Shown here: piece after piece, positions 35,122 to 48,100 of the stretch
Layout of the letters: each line of letters opens with the position of its first letter
Position numbering within the stretch: the stretch's first letter is position 1
NCBI GenBank assembly: GCA_018398815.1
Contig: CM031616.1
Span: forward strand, 27,880,218-27,944,217
DNA from: Conus ventricosus
Taxonomy: Eukaryota; Mollusca; Gastropoda; Neogastropoda; Conidae
Reading direction: 5' to 3'
DNA length: 64,000 nucleotides
Notes under the pieces: generated by a model
Database searches by the model: none
What the model was told of the DNA's origin: nothing
What the model saw: only the letters and a program-made list of their open reading frames with translations
Made by a program: the position numbers and the translations under genes

Positions 35122-38100
35122 CACACAAGCTTGACATTGTAGCCACTCACATGGGAGGTGGTTTCCTGGATGCAATCTGGACAGGCATGGATGAACTATG
35201 GGGAACACCAGGATATGATATCTGCGCACATACAAATACCTGCTGCTGCATGTTATTGTCATGGCCGCACACAAACATATAACAGCTAGACCATCACAAA
35301 ACACGCACATTACGTATGGTCTTCTCTTTTCTCAAATCAAATAAACAAACAAACAAAAAACAAAACACAAAAGAAAACCTGTGCTGTACTTAATATTCCA
35401 ATTTTGCTCTTAAAGCAAAAGAGCAAAAGAAAAGGGAGGTTAAAAAAAAATGTCAGGGGCACTAATTTCACAACATAATATGGCAATCAATTTCTCTCCA
35501 CTGGAAAGATGATTTTGTGGATAATGCATTGGCCTACAAAGCCAGAACTTTGCCAGTCTGTGATCAAAGTCTCAGACCAGATTGTCTGAATGCAGGCAAG
35601 GCAGTCAAAACATTTTCCAAAAAAAACAAATTTTCATCAAAATACATTTTTTTTCTCTTCTACTTGCCTGTAAAAACTGACGCCTTATCCCTTACCTGGA
35701 ACATTGCCAATCATCAGTATCCTCAACAAAACAACATTGGGAGTGCAAGAAGCTAACCACACCTCCATTACTAGTGAAGTTAACAGCATGATTGCCATAA
35801 GTGGGTTAATTTCATGAATCACACCAAAACATGGTTCAGTATTCTCCTTTTCCTTGGCGAAGAAGCATGCCCCCCTCTCTTCTTGGAGTTTTTTTGTATT
35901 CATGGACCCTCTCAAGCGGCCTGTGAAGCTTGCTTTTACTTCAGTTGAGGAAGCTTCTTTTTCTCAACCTTCACAAGGAAGAATTTCATCCTCTGCAAGT
36001 TGTGCTCTATTGCCATCTCTCTCCAGCATTCGGCTCTGTTTTTTGTATACTATGGTGCCTCTCATGTCGTTCTTCTAGCCCTCTGCCTTAGTTACACAGG
36101 TACGGTCTGCTCTTCATGTTGCTCATAGTTTTCCTCGAGCCAACACTCATGCAACCTGTGAGTTAAGTGCTCCAAATTCCAGCCTTACAACCTGCACAAG
36201 AACTGGTCCAGTGTGGCGTGGCGGGCTATGCAGAACTTCTATCTCTGTGTAACCCTTAACGACCTTCTGCCAGTTTTCGCTAGAGAGACATCCATTTCTC
36301 ACAGTGACACTGGTTGGGTACTGGTTTGAGGTGTGGAGACAAGCCATCATCTACCCCATCCACTGCTCTACGCTCTCGGCCCCTCAGCGCCTCGACGGTA
36401 ATACAGAGTGGCTGGAGCAGTTGTTTTTGTCTGGGATGTGCACTGCATCTTTGCCCCTGGTTGGAAGGTTTCCTGCTGAGAGGAGATTCAAAATGGGTTT
36501 CTGCCAGTCTCTGAAGATATCCCTCCTTGTGAGACATATCCCTGGCATGCTGAACTTCCTGGCAGGTTCTCTTTCCAGGTAGGTAAGGTTCTGAACAATG
36601 CTGAACAAGACCATTTTTATGCCAGTTTGCCAAATCTGGGAATCTCACACATCGGCCCCGTTTGCCACCAGTTGGAACAACCATCTCTATGTCCCCTGTT
36701 TCAAATCCTGTGCCGTTCACTGGGGACAAGCTGGTGATCTCCTGGTAATGGATGGTCACTTATACGTTTCTTCCAATTCCCCTCATTCAAACAGTTCTAA
36801 ACACAATTCCCCTCATTCAAACAGTTCTAAACAGAGTTTCAAAAGCAACTTTATCTGCTCTTGCCCACTCGATTGAAAAGAGCCTGTGGAGTGACTGATG
36901 GATTACAACAGAGGGTCTAAATGCTGGAGTGGCCGCACTACACAACTTTGCTTGATGTTCTCCCTTACGAAGGAAAGGAAAGAGACGGTTCCTCGTTCAA
37001 AGCGAATGTGAGCTTAAAAGGCTGTTTGAAGGTGTGTTCCACATGTTCCCTCACCAAGGAAAAGGAGAAAATTAAGGTATGTCCGAGTACGGCACAATGA
37101 AGTGAAGTCACAAAGGGCACTCTTGTCCGAACTGGGTATGGAGGCAAAGTTAGCTCCCTGCGCTCCCTTTCTTTTCTTTTCTTTTTTCTTTGGGGATCCT
37201 GACAATATGGAGATGTTCCACACCAAGTAGGGATGAGGCACTTGTTTGGACTGGTGAGTCTGAGGAAAACTTGTTTTCATGCAGCGTGATATTATCTACA
37301 TGCTGTTTTGTGGATTGTATGGCCTATCTGACCAGAAGGAAGAGCACAGTATCACCGTGAGGAGTGTAAAAATTGTTAGTCTCAACTGATCAGTGTCCAG
37401 CCCCTCAAACAAATACTCTCAATACTGTTGATCCTATCCACATCCCAGGTTTCGGTGTACTTGGGCGATGGAGGCCTGTCCTCAAACATACCTTTCACCA
37501 GACAAAACACAGCTGATCCAGAGTTAATGCTAGATTTCTTTCAAATACACTGAAACAGCACTGCGTACTAAAATTATAGTGCTGTGGTTAGCTCCACTCT
37601 CGTACATTCCTGCTAAAAAAAATTACACACATGCACATGAATGCATGGTATATTCCCGTTTGTTGAATTTCATGGGCATCCTCTGATCCTGACTGCTGCA
37701 CGAATGAGGGACGAGTTTCACCATTTGTAAATGTAAGCTGATCCATTATAATTTCTGACATTCAATTCCCCTAGTCTGAAACTTCTAGGTGAATGCGTCA
37801 TTCATCCATACCACACACCGCTGGAAATCCTACAGACAAAAGTCTTGATAGAGATACTAAACAGCACATCCATCACTCAAAAAATTCTGCAGCTTCATCA
37901 ATTCTGTAACTCATGAGGGCCAGGACTGTGCATGTGTACATAAAAACAAAAACGTGACTGGGCCCATGTACATGTGTGTGTGTGTGTGCGTGCATGCGTG
38001 TGATAAATCTATTATACTGTTCAAATGGCCAGACTCTACATATTATAAAAAGCCCATGATTAAGCACATGTATGTGTGGTAAACGTATTCTATTGTTCAA

Positions 38101-39993
38101 ATGGCCAGGCAGATTCCACATATATAAAAACCCCATAATTAAAGATACTTCATCACAATTTGTACAAAATCAGTCATTAAACAAGGCTGCCAAAAATTAT
38201 GCTGACATTTCTGTAACCATCGACACTAATGAACACACATTAATGCACACATGTACACAAACACACACATACGTTCTACCTATAAAAACTTTTCTACAAA
38301 CTGATATGTTCATACAACGAAACAGCATCCAAGAAGTTTAGAAAAGTAACCATGCTAAACCTAACATGTGTTAGTAAAAACTAAAGATCAAGTTACTGTG
38401 CACTCCTCCGTGATGTTTGCTAATATTTCTACAGAGTATCACTAAGAACAAAAAAAAGAATGATTCAGGAGTTTAATAAACAAACCAAGGCGGACATTTA
38501 CAAAAGAAAAAATTTTTTTTTTTCTTGCTCTTATCTTTGAGCATTCTCAGTGGCATTGCATTCACCCAGGTATTCCATGTCCGCTATGTCCACGTTCGTT
38601 CTGGCACAATTTACAGAGAGTTACAAATATCAGCCATTGTGAGGTGTCCCACAACAGAAGACGCAGCCTACCATTCCTCTGCAAATTTACCGATCTCAGC
38701 ATAATAAAAATAAAAGAAGAAAGGACCCGTGAATTCTTTTTTCCAGGAGAAAAGGGTAGAAGACAAAAAATGTCTTTGGAATCAGTGGAGCTCTGATCAA
38801 GTTTTTTGGAATGGCAGCAGGCAACACTGACATCATGAATTTACGCGTACACATCTTCACAAGAACATGCCACTCATGTCACACTCTGATGTCATACATC
38901 CGCATGACGATGTCATGCATTGGTACGAAACTGTTCAAGTGAATGAGATTGACAGAAGTGATGAAGGATGAAGAGTAACTGTGAGTAAAACAGATGATGG
39001 ATGAAAAGTAACTGTTGAGTAACATAGATGATGGATGAGGTGTAACTGTTGAGTAACACAGATGATGAAGTGTAGCTGTTAAGTAACATAGATGATGGAT
39101 AAAGTGTAACTGTTGAGTAACACAGATGATGGATGAAGTATAACTGTTGAATAACATTGATAATGGATGAAGTGTAACTGTTGAGTAACACAGATGATGG
39201 ATGAAGTGTAGCTGTTGAGTAACATAGATGATGGATAAAGTGTAACTGTTGAGTAACACAGATGATGGATGAAGTGTAACTGTTGAATAACATAGATAAT
39301 GGATGAAGCGTAACTGTTGAGTAACACAGATGATGGATGAAGAGTAACTTGAGTAACACAGCCAATGGATGAAGTGTAACTGTTGAGTTACAAGATGATG
39401 AAGCGTAACTTGTGTAACGCAGACAATGGTCAGTGGTGCCTTGCCCGATCCAACATATCTAGAACCTCCTGCTAAGCCCTCAGATCAAAATAAAAATCAT
39501 GGACATTTTGGTTCTTACTTGTTTCTCCATGCCAGCATCTCATTTCTAGTTGGAACAGTTGCCGTGCCATCATAATCTCACTCTGTTGTTATCCTAAGTC
39601 ATCCGGAGCTGCCTCCTCTTCATCTAGTCTTGGACAACTGTGCTGAATTGAGTAAAAGTTTCCAGAGCTAGATTTCAGCTGTTCCAAGATGATTTGCAAC
39701 ATGCGTAGGTAAGTCAGTTTGAGGGAAATTAATTTCTAAAGATTGCACTTGTTGGTGAACATGCTGGGCCACGAAGGATCTCAGGATTCAGTTGAAAAAT
39801 GAGCATTTGTGTTAAGAACTTCACTGTCTCTACAATACCGTTCTGCCTACTTTCTTAAAATACAAAACCAAATCAGGAAACATTTCGGGACTTTCTGTCT
39901 AACCTGATTGTTTTGTAACAAAGACAGGCACTGCTGGATGCAGCCGATTGTGGCCCTGAGGTGGCTTTCAGCATCAACAGGTCCTGTAGCGAA

Positions 39994-40034
<41 letters not shown>

Positions 40035-42097
40035 CAAAGTTATATTCTCAGAACAATGAGGCACAGGAAGTCAAACACTGCTGCACTTCTAGGCATGGTA
40101 CTTTGGAAATCTTTTAAAAGTCATGTAACTGTGTCAATCACAAGCTGTACAAAGACATTTTCTTTAGTTTTTTTCCCCTCTTTCTAATATCAAATTATGC
40201 AAAAGAAATTTCTTCCTCCTCAATTACCGCTTCCCCTCCCTCCCCTTATTTTTCTCCTTCATTCATTCCCCTCTCTCTTATTGCCATTCAGTTTTCACAG
40301 AGTTACATTTCGAAAATACTTAATGGAAAGTAACGCTGCGGTTTTTTTTTTTCAAATATATATTCATGTGCTTATTTTCTTTCGTTTTGTTGTTTTCGTA
40401 ATGTAACATTGCTGTTTTTATGATTATGATTACAAGCTCCTTTTCTTTTCCCAAGTCAAACTCTCTGAAGATTGAGGAAGTACCATGCTGGACTGCAGAG
40501 AAGAAAAATCAAAATATCAAACCAATAAATTTTCACTCTAAAGCCAGACACAGAAAACGAATTGTTCCTCACAACCCAGAAGAAAGGTACACTGACAACA
40601 TCAATACTTGCCTACATGAGTATACACTTTCACAAACTACATTAACAACCATTTCCAACAATCAAAACAAGAACAGCAACAAAATACCATTACACAGCAA
40701 ACTAATACCAACTCTAAAACAGGACCAAACTTTAACATAGAAAAAGCAAACATCTGCAGATAATTAAACAATCAATGATGTCAAGCAAACACTCTTCTCT
40801 AACGGTCAAAAAAAAGAACGTGGTGCTTTCAAAGAACTGTACTTTTTCACCCTCTTCTTCTTCTTCTTTTTTTCTTACTTACTATTAATCTTCATCTGAA
40901 GAACTGTATCTACATTTCATCCATTTTCTTACTTTCACTGTTATCAGACCCACCTACTTTTTTTTTATCGGTTTGATTCATTTCTACAAGCCTCATCCTT
41001 TATCCAATGGAACTAATTTTCCTCTCTTGTAAATTTCTATCAGCAATGTTATTTATCCAATGCATCTACTGTTTTCTCTCTCCAATTTTATTTCTTTCTA
41101 ATGGCATTCTCCTTCATCTGGTAGAACCAATATTCTCCATCTATGTATTTCTATGCACGCCATTATTCATCCACTAAAACTATTTCCCTGTCCATTCATT
41201 AATTTCTACAAGCATTACCATTCAACTCATCAAACTACTTCTCCCATCCCCTCCTCCCCCCACCCCCCTCCCTCCCCCTCGTTCCTCCTCTCCACTGCCC
41301 TAACTGTCCAGACAGTCAACCGAAATGAAAACTTGATCTGTAAAGACCAAAGCCTCATTTGAAGGAAGGTGATTTCACCAATGCTTTATGAAATGAATGT
41401 TATTCATCAGCGGAAAAGAGAAGTACCAGGATACTGATACCTTTTCTAATCTTTGATCCTCAAAAAAGCTGAAATCCTACATCAAGTTTTGTTAAAAAAA
41501 AAAAAAAATCGTCATTGGACAAAACACTTCAGCCCAAATGCTACATCTGGTAACTTCCATGAACTTTCTTCAGAAATGAATGAAAGGTACTTACAAACAG
41601 AATCAAACAAAAGAAGAGAAATGAAGGATGTTCCAATAAAAACATGAAGACAACACACATAACCAAGATATAGTGTCCTCACCTTATCCAGGCCAGTCAT
41701 AAGCAGTTGTCTCCAAATTACGGCATGTCTGTTGACAGAAAGAAACTGGTTTTCATTTTTAATATCATGAATATGTTGTGGTGACAACGTAAGATGTCTG
41801 AAATTGAATAGTACCTTCATTGCGAGGGGGGGGGGGGGGGGGGGGGGGGGAGAATTTAAAGAAAAGAAAAAAAAGAAAGAAACTGGTTTGACTAGGCTGT
41901 CCATAATGCCTTTTCTCTCCCTTTTTCTTTCCCAAAATCTTCTATCCATCCATTTTTCCCATTTGTTCACATCCCTCATTCAAATATTGTCTGTACATTT
42001 ATGTCCCTTTATATCCATATTCATCTTTAAATCATTTATTCACATGACTGCTTGTACGCAGAACATACAAAATGTGTGTGTGTGTGTGGTGTGTTGT

Positions 42098-42138
<41 letters not shown>

Positions 42139-45092
42139 TAGTGTAACAACGTAAGGCTGTGAATCAAGGTGGTTGTTTTTTTTTTTCTTTTTATGTTATA
42201 TACATTTAGCCATGTAATAAAAACATTAACGAATATTGAAAAAAAACAACAAACAATTAAGACAGTTTCCCTCAAAAGCTTTCCACCGTTAAATGCTGAA
42301 TATTATTAAGCTGCTGATTTATTTTTGCCTTCTGTTTCTTTCTCTGTCGATTGCTACTGTCAGAAGCAGTAAAAAGAAGTAACAAGATTGCTTTCGGAAG
42401 AGATGACTTAATGGCTGTTGATATGGATGAAATAAATACACATACCATGCATCCTCCATGAAAAAGGAATGAGCGAAAAAGTAGGTGACTGATAGTTCTA
42501 ATGAATGACAGGGGAAACAAATGAGTAATGTCAGCAGGCAGCTCTTCGGCTGGTTCTACCCAGGTAGGCAGCCCGTGGTGTAAACCAGAGCATGGATTGT
42601 AAAGCATTTAGACCTCAGTCTTTAACGGAGTATAGCGCTACATAAGCACTTGAACCAAGCTGAAGATTTTGTATGCCTTTGAGCTGTCATCTTCCTGTGC
42701 AAATTCGAATCGTGGACTCCGACAGCAGAACTGCATAAGTAGATCCTAGCAGCAAGGATGACATGCTCCAGAACAGTCTTTAGCATCTCTCGAAGTGAGC
42801 AGGTCACAAAGATCAAAGTCTGCAGGACCATCAAGCAGTACGGGAGTTGCACACCTGTTTACCTTTAAACTGCTATCGGCGTACTTTTCAACAAAAACAA
42901 GCATATTTTCTACAATGACTGTGAACAGAATCCCAAATTTCCATAAAATCAAGGAGCAGAGGGATTCAGGACCTGGGAACAGGAAGGTGAGGGACATTCG
43001 GTTTGTTTTCACCCGCTGTCATACTGTGCAGCTTTCTTCCGGGTCCTAACCACCTGAAAATGCGTTAACTTAGGAAAAATAGGTTCTTTCTAACACAAAT
43101 AACTTTCAAATCTGATTTTTCAGCATACTTTACACAAATCCATACTCTCTCACAGGATCCCCACCCCACCCCACCCCCCACCCCACCCCACACCCCACCT
43201 CCACCCCGTGTTTCAGGGCACGTTGTCGAAGGAACAGACACAGTCTGATGCAATTTCATGCAAGGCACTTAGTAAGAGTTGTCACTCTTTGGTCATAGCC
43301 CCTGCCATGGTTTCACTCCGTAAATACGATTACCACTCAAGCACTTTGTCTTTAGAATTTTTTTTGGCTCTTCTTTTTTTTTTTTTATAGTTTCGTCAAC
43401 CATGTGTACAAAATGTGGCGAAGTTGTTCATGTGAACACGTCTGGAGTCACAATACCTACCTGTTGAACACAGTGAGGGAAAGCAAGCTGAAGTGGTATG
43501 TACAAATGACAAGATCAAGTGGACTGGCAAGTACCATCCTCCAGGGAACATTGCAGGGGAAGAGGAGGCAATGGAAGAGCTGACAGACTACAATGCTGAC
43601 TGGACCAGTAAGAGCTTTGCTGCAACCTTGGCGTCTGCTACCAACCGTCTGAGATGGAGACACCTGGTACGGGGTTCCTTACTGTAGAGCCCCATGGGTC
43701 TGGCTGGCTCTTGGACCAATGACAGAGACCGTCGACATTCAGTTATCAAACTGGCACACTCACTAATACATACATGCATGCTCATGGCACATTCAACGAC
43801 TGTTAGGGACCAAACAGTCCCATAAACATACGCCTTCTGACGGCATCTTAATGGCTGGTACTTACGGCGATCTTCTCGCTGAGTTTCTGTGAGTAGTCGT
43901 GTGCTTCTGTGAGATACTCCTGGACCTCCAGGAAAGGTGCTGGGGTCTCCCCCCTGGACACGGGCGTCTGTTTCCTGCACAGAACACACCACATCGCCGC
44001 TACAGTTTGGAAGATTAGGCGTCTGTTCCCTGCAGAGAACACACCACACCACCACTACAGTTAGGAGAATTAACTGCAGGCCAAAGTAACTAAACTAACT
44101 AAACCTATTTCAAAGGGCTTTGATGTACTAAAATGAACAAAGTTTGCAGTTAGGAGGATGAACTATACACCAAACTACATCTATTTCAAACCAGATAACT
44201 TCTTGTCTCTCTAACAACAGCTGTAACAGATTATTCTATTTATTCTACTTCACCTGGCACTATAACTTCACTTTTTTTTCCCCTTACAACAGTTGTTCAA
44301 TGATTCTGTCTTTCTCCAACAACAGTTGGAATAATTTGGACTGACTTTTTCTTCCTTAACTACAACGACTGTATTTTATCTCACAATCATAATAAACTAG
44401 ATGATTTCTTTTCTTAAAACAGCAGCTGCTATAAGCTGAACCGGTTGTTTCTTTGTATATTTCTGACTAGAGCTACAATATTGTACATCTATGTTTTCCC
44501 AAAGAACACCTGCAGTCAGGTGAACAGGTGTTTGTGTGATGACAAAGTGAAGATGCCTGACCTGCCTGGAGTGCTGTGAACGCTTTCCTCGCTGCTGTAG
44601 TGCCCCTTTTGCCTGTGGGAGGCCTCCAGGCGCTTGGGGGTTCCATCTCTGGGGACCACATTGCCCCCGGAGTCCCTTCTGAGATGGCTGCCTGGATACT
44701 GCTGCTGCACACACACACACATATGAAGATTCATTAACATGGGTGCACTCACAAACAAGCACATGCATGCATATTAATGTCTTTGAAACAACATGGGTGT
44801 ACTCACAAACAAGCACATGCATGCATACTAACGTCTTTGAAATGGCAGACAAGGAAAAGGAAAGAAGCGAATGCCTGGTAGACTGACAGATATTCGCACA
44901 TCCTTCCACGATCACACACATTTCCACCCATTCACACACATACTCCCACCCATTCACACACACAACTGTGTGCATGCTGACACGTACATGCATGTTAATA
45001 CACATACAACACATACACGTCTAATGATGAGAGAAAAACAGAAACAAAAGAAGCTGTGCACAAACACAACACACACACACACACACATTCAT

Positions 45093-45131
<39 letters not shown>

Positions 45132-48100
45132 TACTCAGGCACACACACACACACACGCGTGCACGCACATGCACACACACACACACACACAGAACACGCA
45201 GCAGTCCAACAAAACAAAAATACAATATAGTCTAAAAATGAAAGGGACTGCAAGATGGAGGAGGGGGGAAGGGGGAGCGGGGGGGAAGGGGGAGGGGCGG
45301 AAGGTGGTAGGGTGGTAGATGATGAAAACACGGAGGGTGATAAAACTAGAGACCATAACAGAAGAGAAAGAAATGATGCAAGAAAATGTAACTGGAAAAA
45401 CAAGAGTGCAACCTGTTCCTTGTTCTCACTCAAAATCCTCGTTTGTTTCTTGTTGGGTTTTTTTTTTTATCCACCCAATAATTTGATAAGGAAGTCCTCA
45501 CCCTACCTTTTCCTTCCCTTACCAATATCTTCCTGATGCACTCATGAAGACATACAGTTGTAAACCGTTACTGCTGAGCTTTCAAAATCTTAAAAGTGAC
45601 ATTTCCTTGCCACTCCTTCTGACGACTTTTGCACAGGCAGGCCCCTCCAGACTAATTCAGTTCAGGTCTCAGCTTCAACAGACCACAGGAAAATCATCAG
45701 AGTTACAACCGTACCAGGCCACCAATCACAAAAGACACCTTTCAGGCCAGAAGCTGATCACATGTGCTGGTCTTGTCAAAAGAGTCAGACTGAGTTTGTA
45801 TTCGCACAGGAGACATTGTAACTGTGCACCTCCAGTAGGAGCACCTGTTGATCATCCGACATGGAAAACCTCCACACACACTGACCACAGGCACTGGGGC
45901 AGCAAATGTATGCCATCATGAGGGCATGGTATGAATGGCCTCAGAATCTGACAAACATTTCAGTGTTTCAGAACAACTGGAAGAGACTGAGGATGTGAAT
46001 GATGATTCTGTGAAGAAACATTTTGGTCACAGCAGGATTGTTCTCCCTGCTTACTTTCGTCAAGCGCCAGAATCACCAACACATGCAGTGTTGGGCAGGA
46101 AATTGGAGCAACACTCTCACAAGATGCATCAGTATATTGAATGACTCTTGACCCTATTGTCCTGGTTATCCCAAGTGACCTGATTGCACATTCAAGTCTT
46201 GGTTTGAGGCACCAGGGCTGAAAATCCTTCATTCACATTCGTCTGATAGGGATCAAACCTAGGATGGCCCAGTCATCTCTTGTGAAACTAACCACTGCAC
46301 CACAGGTACTGGAAAATGACAGGGGAGTGGGAAACTCACCTGAGCGAATCCAATGCTGGCTGTGTGATATTCTGCCGTCGCCCTCAGCCGGTCTACCCAG
46401 TGTTGCCGCTCTCTGGCATCCGACGCTGTGCAACAAAGGTCACACTCATCACTAGACAGACCAGATCATCCACTTCAACGACACACACTGTCATATACAT
46501 TCACATACATACAAAAGCACACACGCTCTCCTCAATGACCCTTGTGTATTTCACGCTTTTGTTCAAAGAAGTAACTGATTCAACTTTTCCTATACACCAG
46601 GGTTTAACTGTAATGATAGCCAGTGATACAAATGTCTAGTTTCAAAATTTCGTTCTTTGTTTGCACTGTCCTAAATGTTAAATGTGATTTATTTTGTTTT
46701 GTCTGAAGAAGACCCAAGAGGTTGAAATGCATCGTGTCTTGTCATGTGCTTTGTTTGTCAATGTCATTGGCGGTAACTAACACCCTCTCTTTCTAAATAA
46801 AACAAATGTCTAGGACTCCTCAAATTACACAGGACATTCAACCTCTTCTGTTAATTCAAATTACAACCCCAACTTTGCCCTGGAACCAGTCATATACACA
46901 CACACAACACTCTCACATGTACAAAGATGGGGATCTTGAAGTAATGTGTATCTAAGGTAGAGTGTGTACCTAACAAGACAACTGGTATTTAACAGTAACA
47001 CTGACAGAACATAACTATCAAAACTTTCAGAAAGCTTTGTCAATCAACCTTGATCACAAAAAGATTAAAACAAGCAAAGACATAAAACAATTAAAACAAG
47101 ACACAATGCTCCAAACGTACAGACAGGTGCTGACTACTAGAGTGAAAAAATCATATTCAGTCAAAACCAAGTTGCACAGAACCAGTGCATATTGACTGTT
47201 TCTTATGAAAGAAAATCTTTAATACACTATACAGAATGGAAAAGTAAACAGTTAATAACAAACAAATACATAACTCCTGCTCCCACGATGAAATAATTGC
47301 AGGCTCGTAAGTCCAAAGAAATACTGTTTATCACACCAAATCACCTGTCAGAAATGACAACTCCAAGGAGACAGAACAAACAAGGAGGCAAGAGTTACCC
47401 TACTTGTAGTTATTTATTGAGTGTTTCTTGGTTTGAACCGAGGGCCAACAGTCTGCCTCACTGACTTTCATCAAAGTGACACCTCCAGTTCATATATGTA
47501 TTTCAAACACCTAACAAACTTGTAGTCACAAGTAATGGTAACCTTGATCACCATTCTGTCACAGAGACAAATGTCAAACGCTGAAGAGATCCCAAACGGC
47601 ATCCTTTCCAGCCAAAGGCCAGCTAACAAGTCAAGCAACATGTCACAGGTCTCCTCCTTCACACAGACTTGAAGTAAAAACAGGTAGTAACACTGACACA
47701 ATAGCACTTAAAAGTTTCTAAAGCATGGAGATTGTTGAAAACAACCTCCACGGCAAAGATCTGAAGCATGGGGATTGTGTTTAATAATAAAAAAAAGAAG
47801 AAAAATTAGGGCAAAACTGGACAATGATCAGCTCAGTGGAAAAGACTGCTGTTGTCTCATTTCTCATTCGCACATCAGCAGCTTGCTAACTGTACCACAT
47901 TTGTGGCTCGGCAGGGGTCACAAAAAACACACACACAAAAAAACAACAACGTTCCCAGCTGACATAGTTTCATCACATTCACTGTACCTCGAAGCTTGAA
48001 AGCTTCGCCATTGGCTGCAGTGACGGTGAAGGTTTGAGAGTCCTCATCCGACGGGCTGACAATTGCAGCCTGCAACAGACCATACACCACAAACACTGGA

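Noticed and set aside
38879..39365. Minus-strand frames rich in Leu, His and Tyr (126-150 codons)
   Set aside because: They are translations of the 34-bp minisatellite.
46700..46735. CTGAAGAAG...GAAATGC block, considered as a retroelement 3' end
   Set aside because: It is too short, and neither coding remnant nor terminal repeat is nearby. It is noted only as a resemblance.
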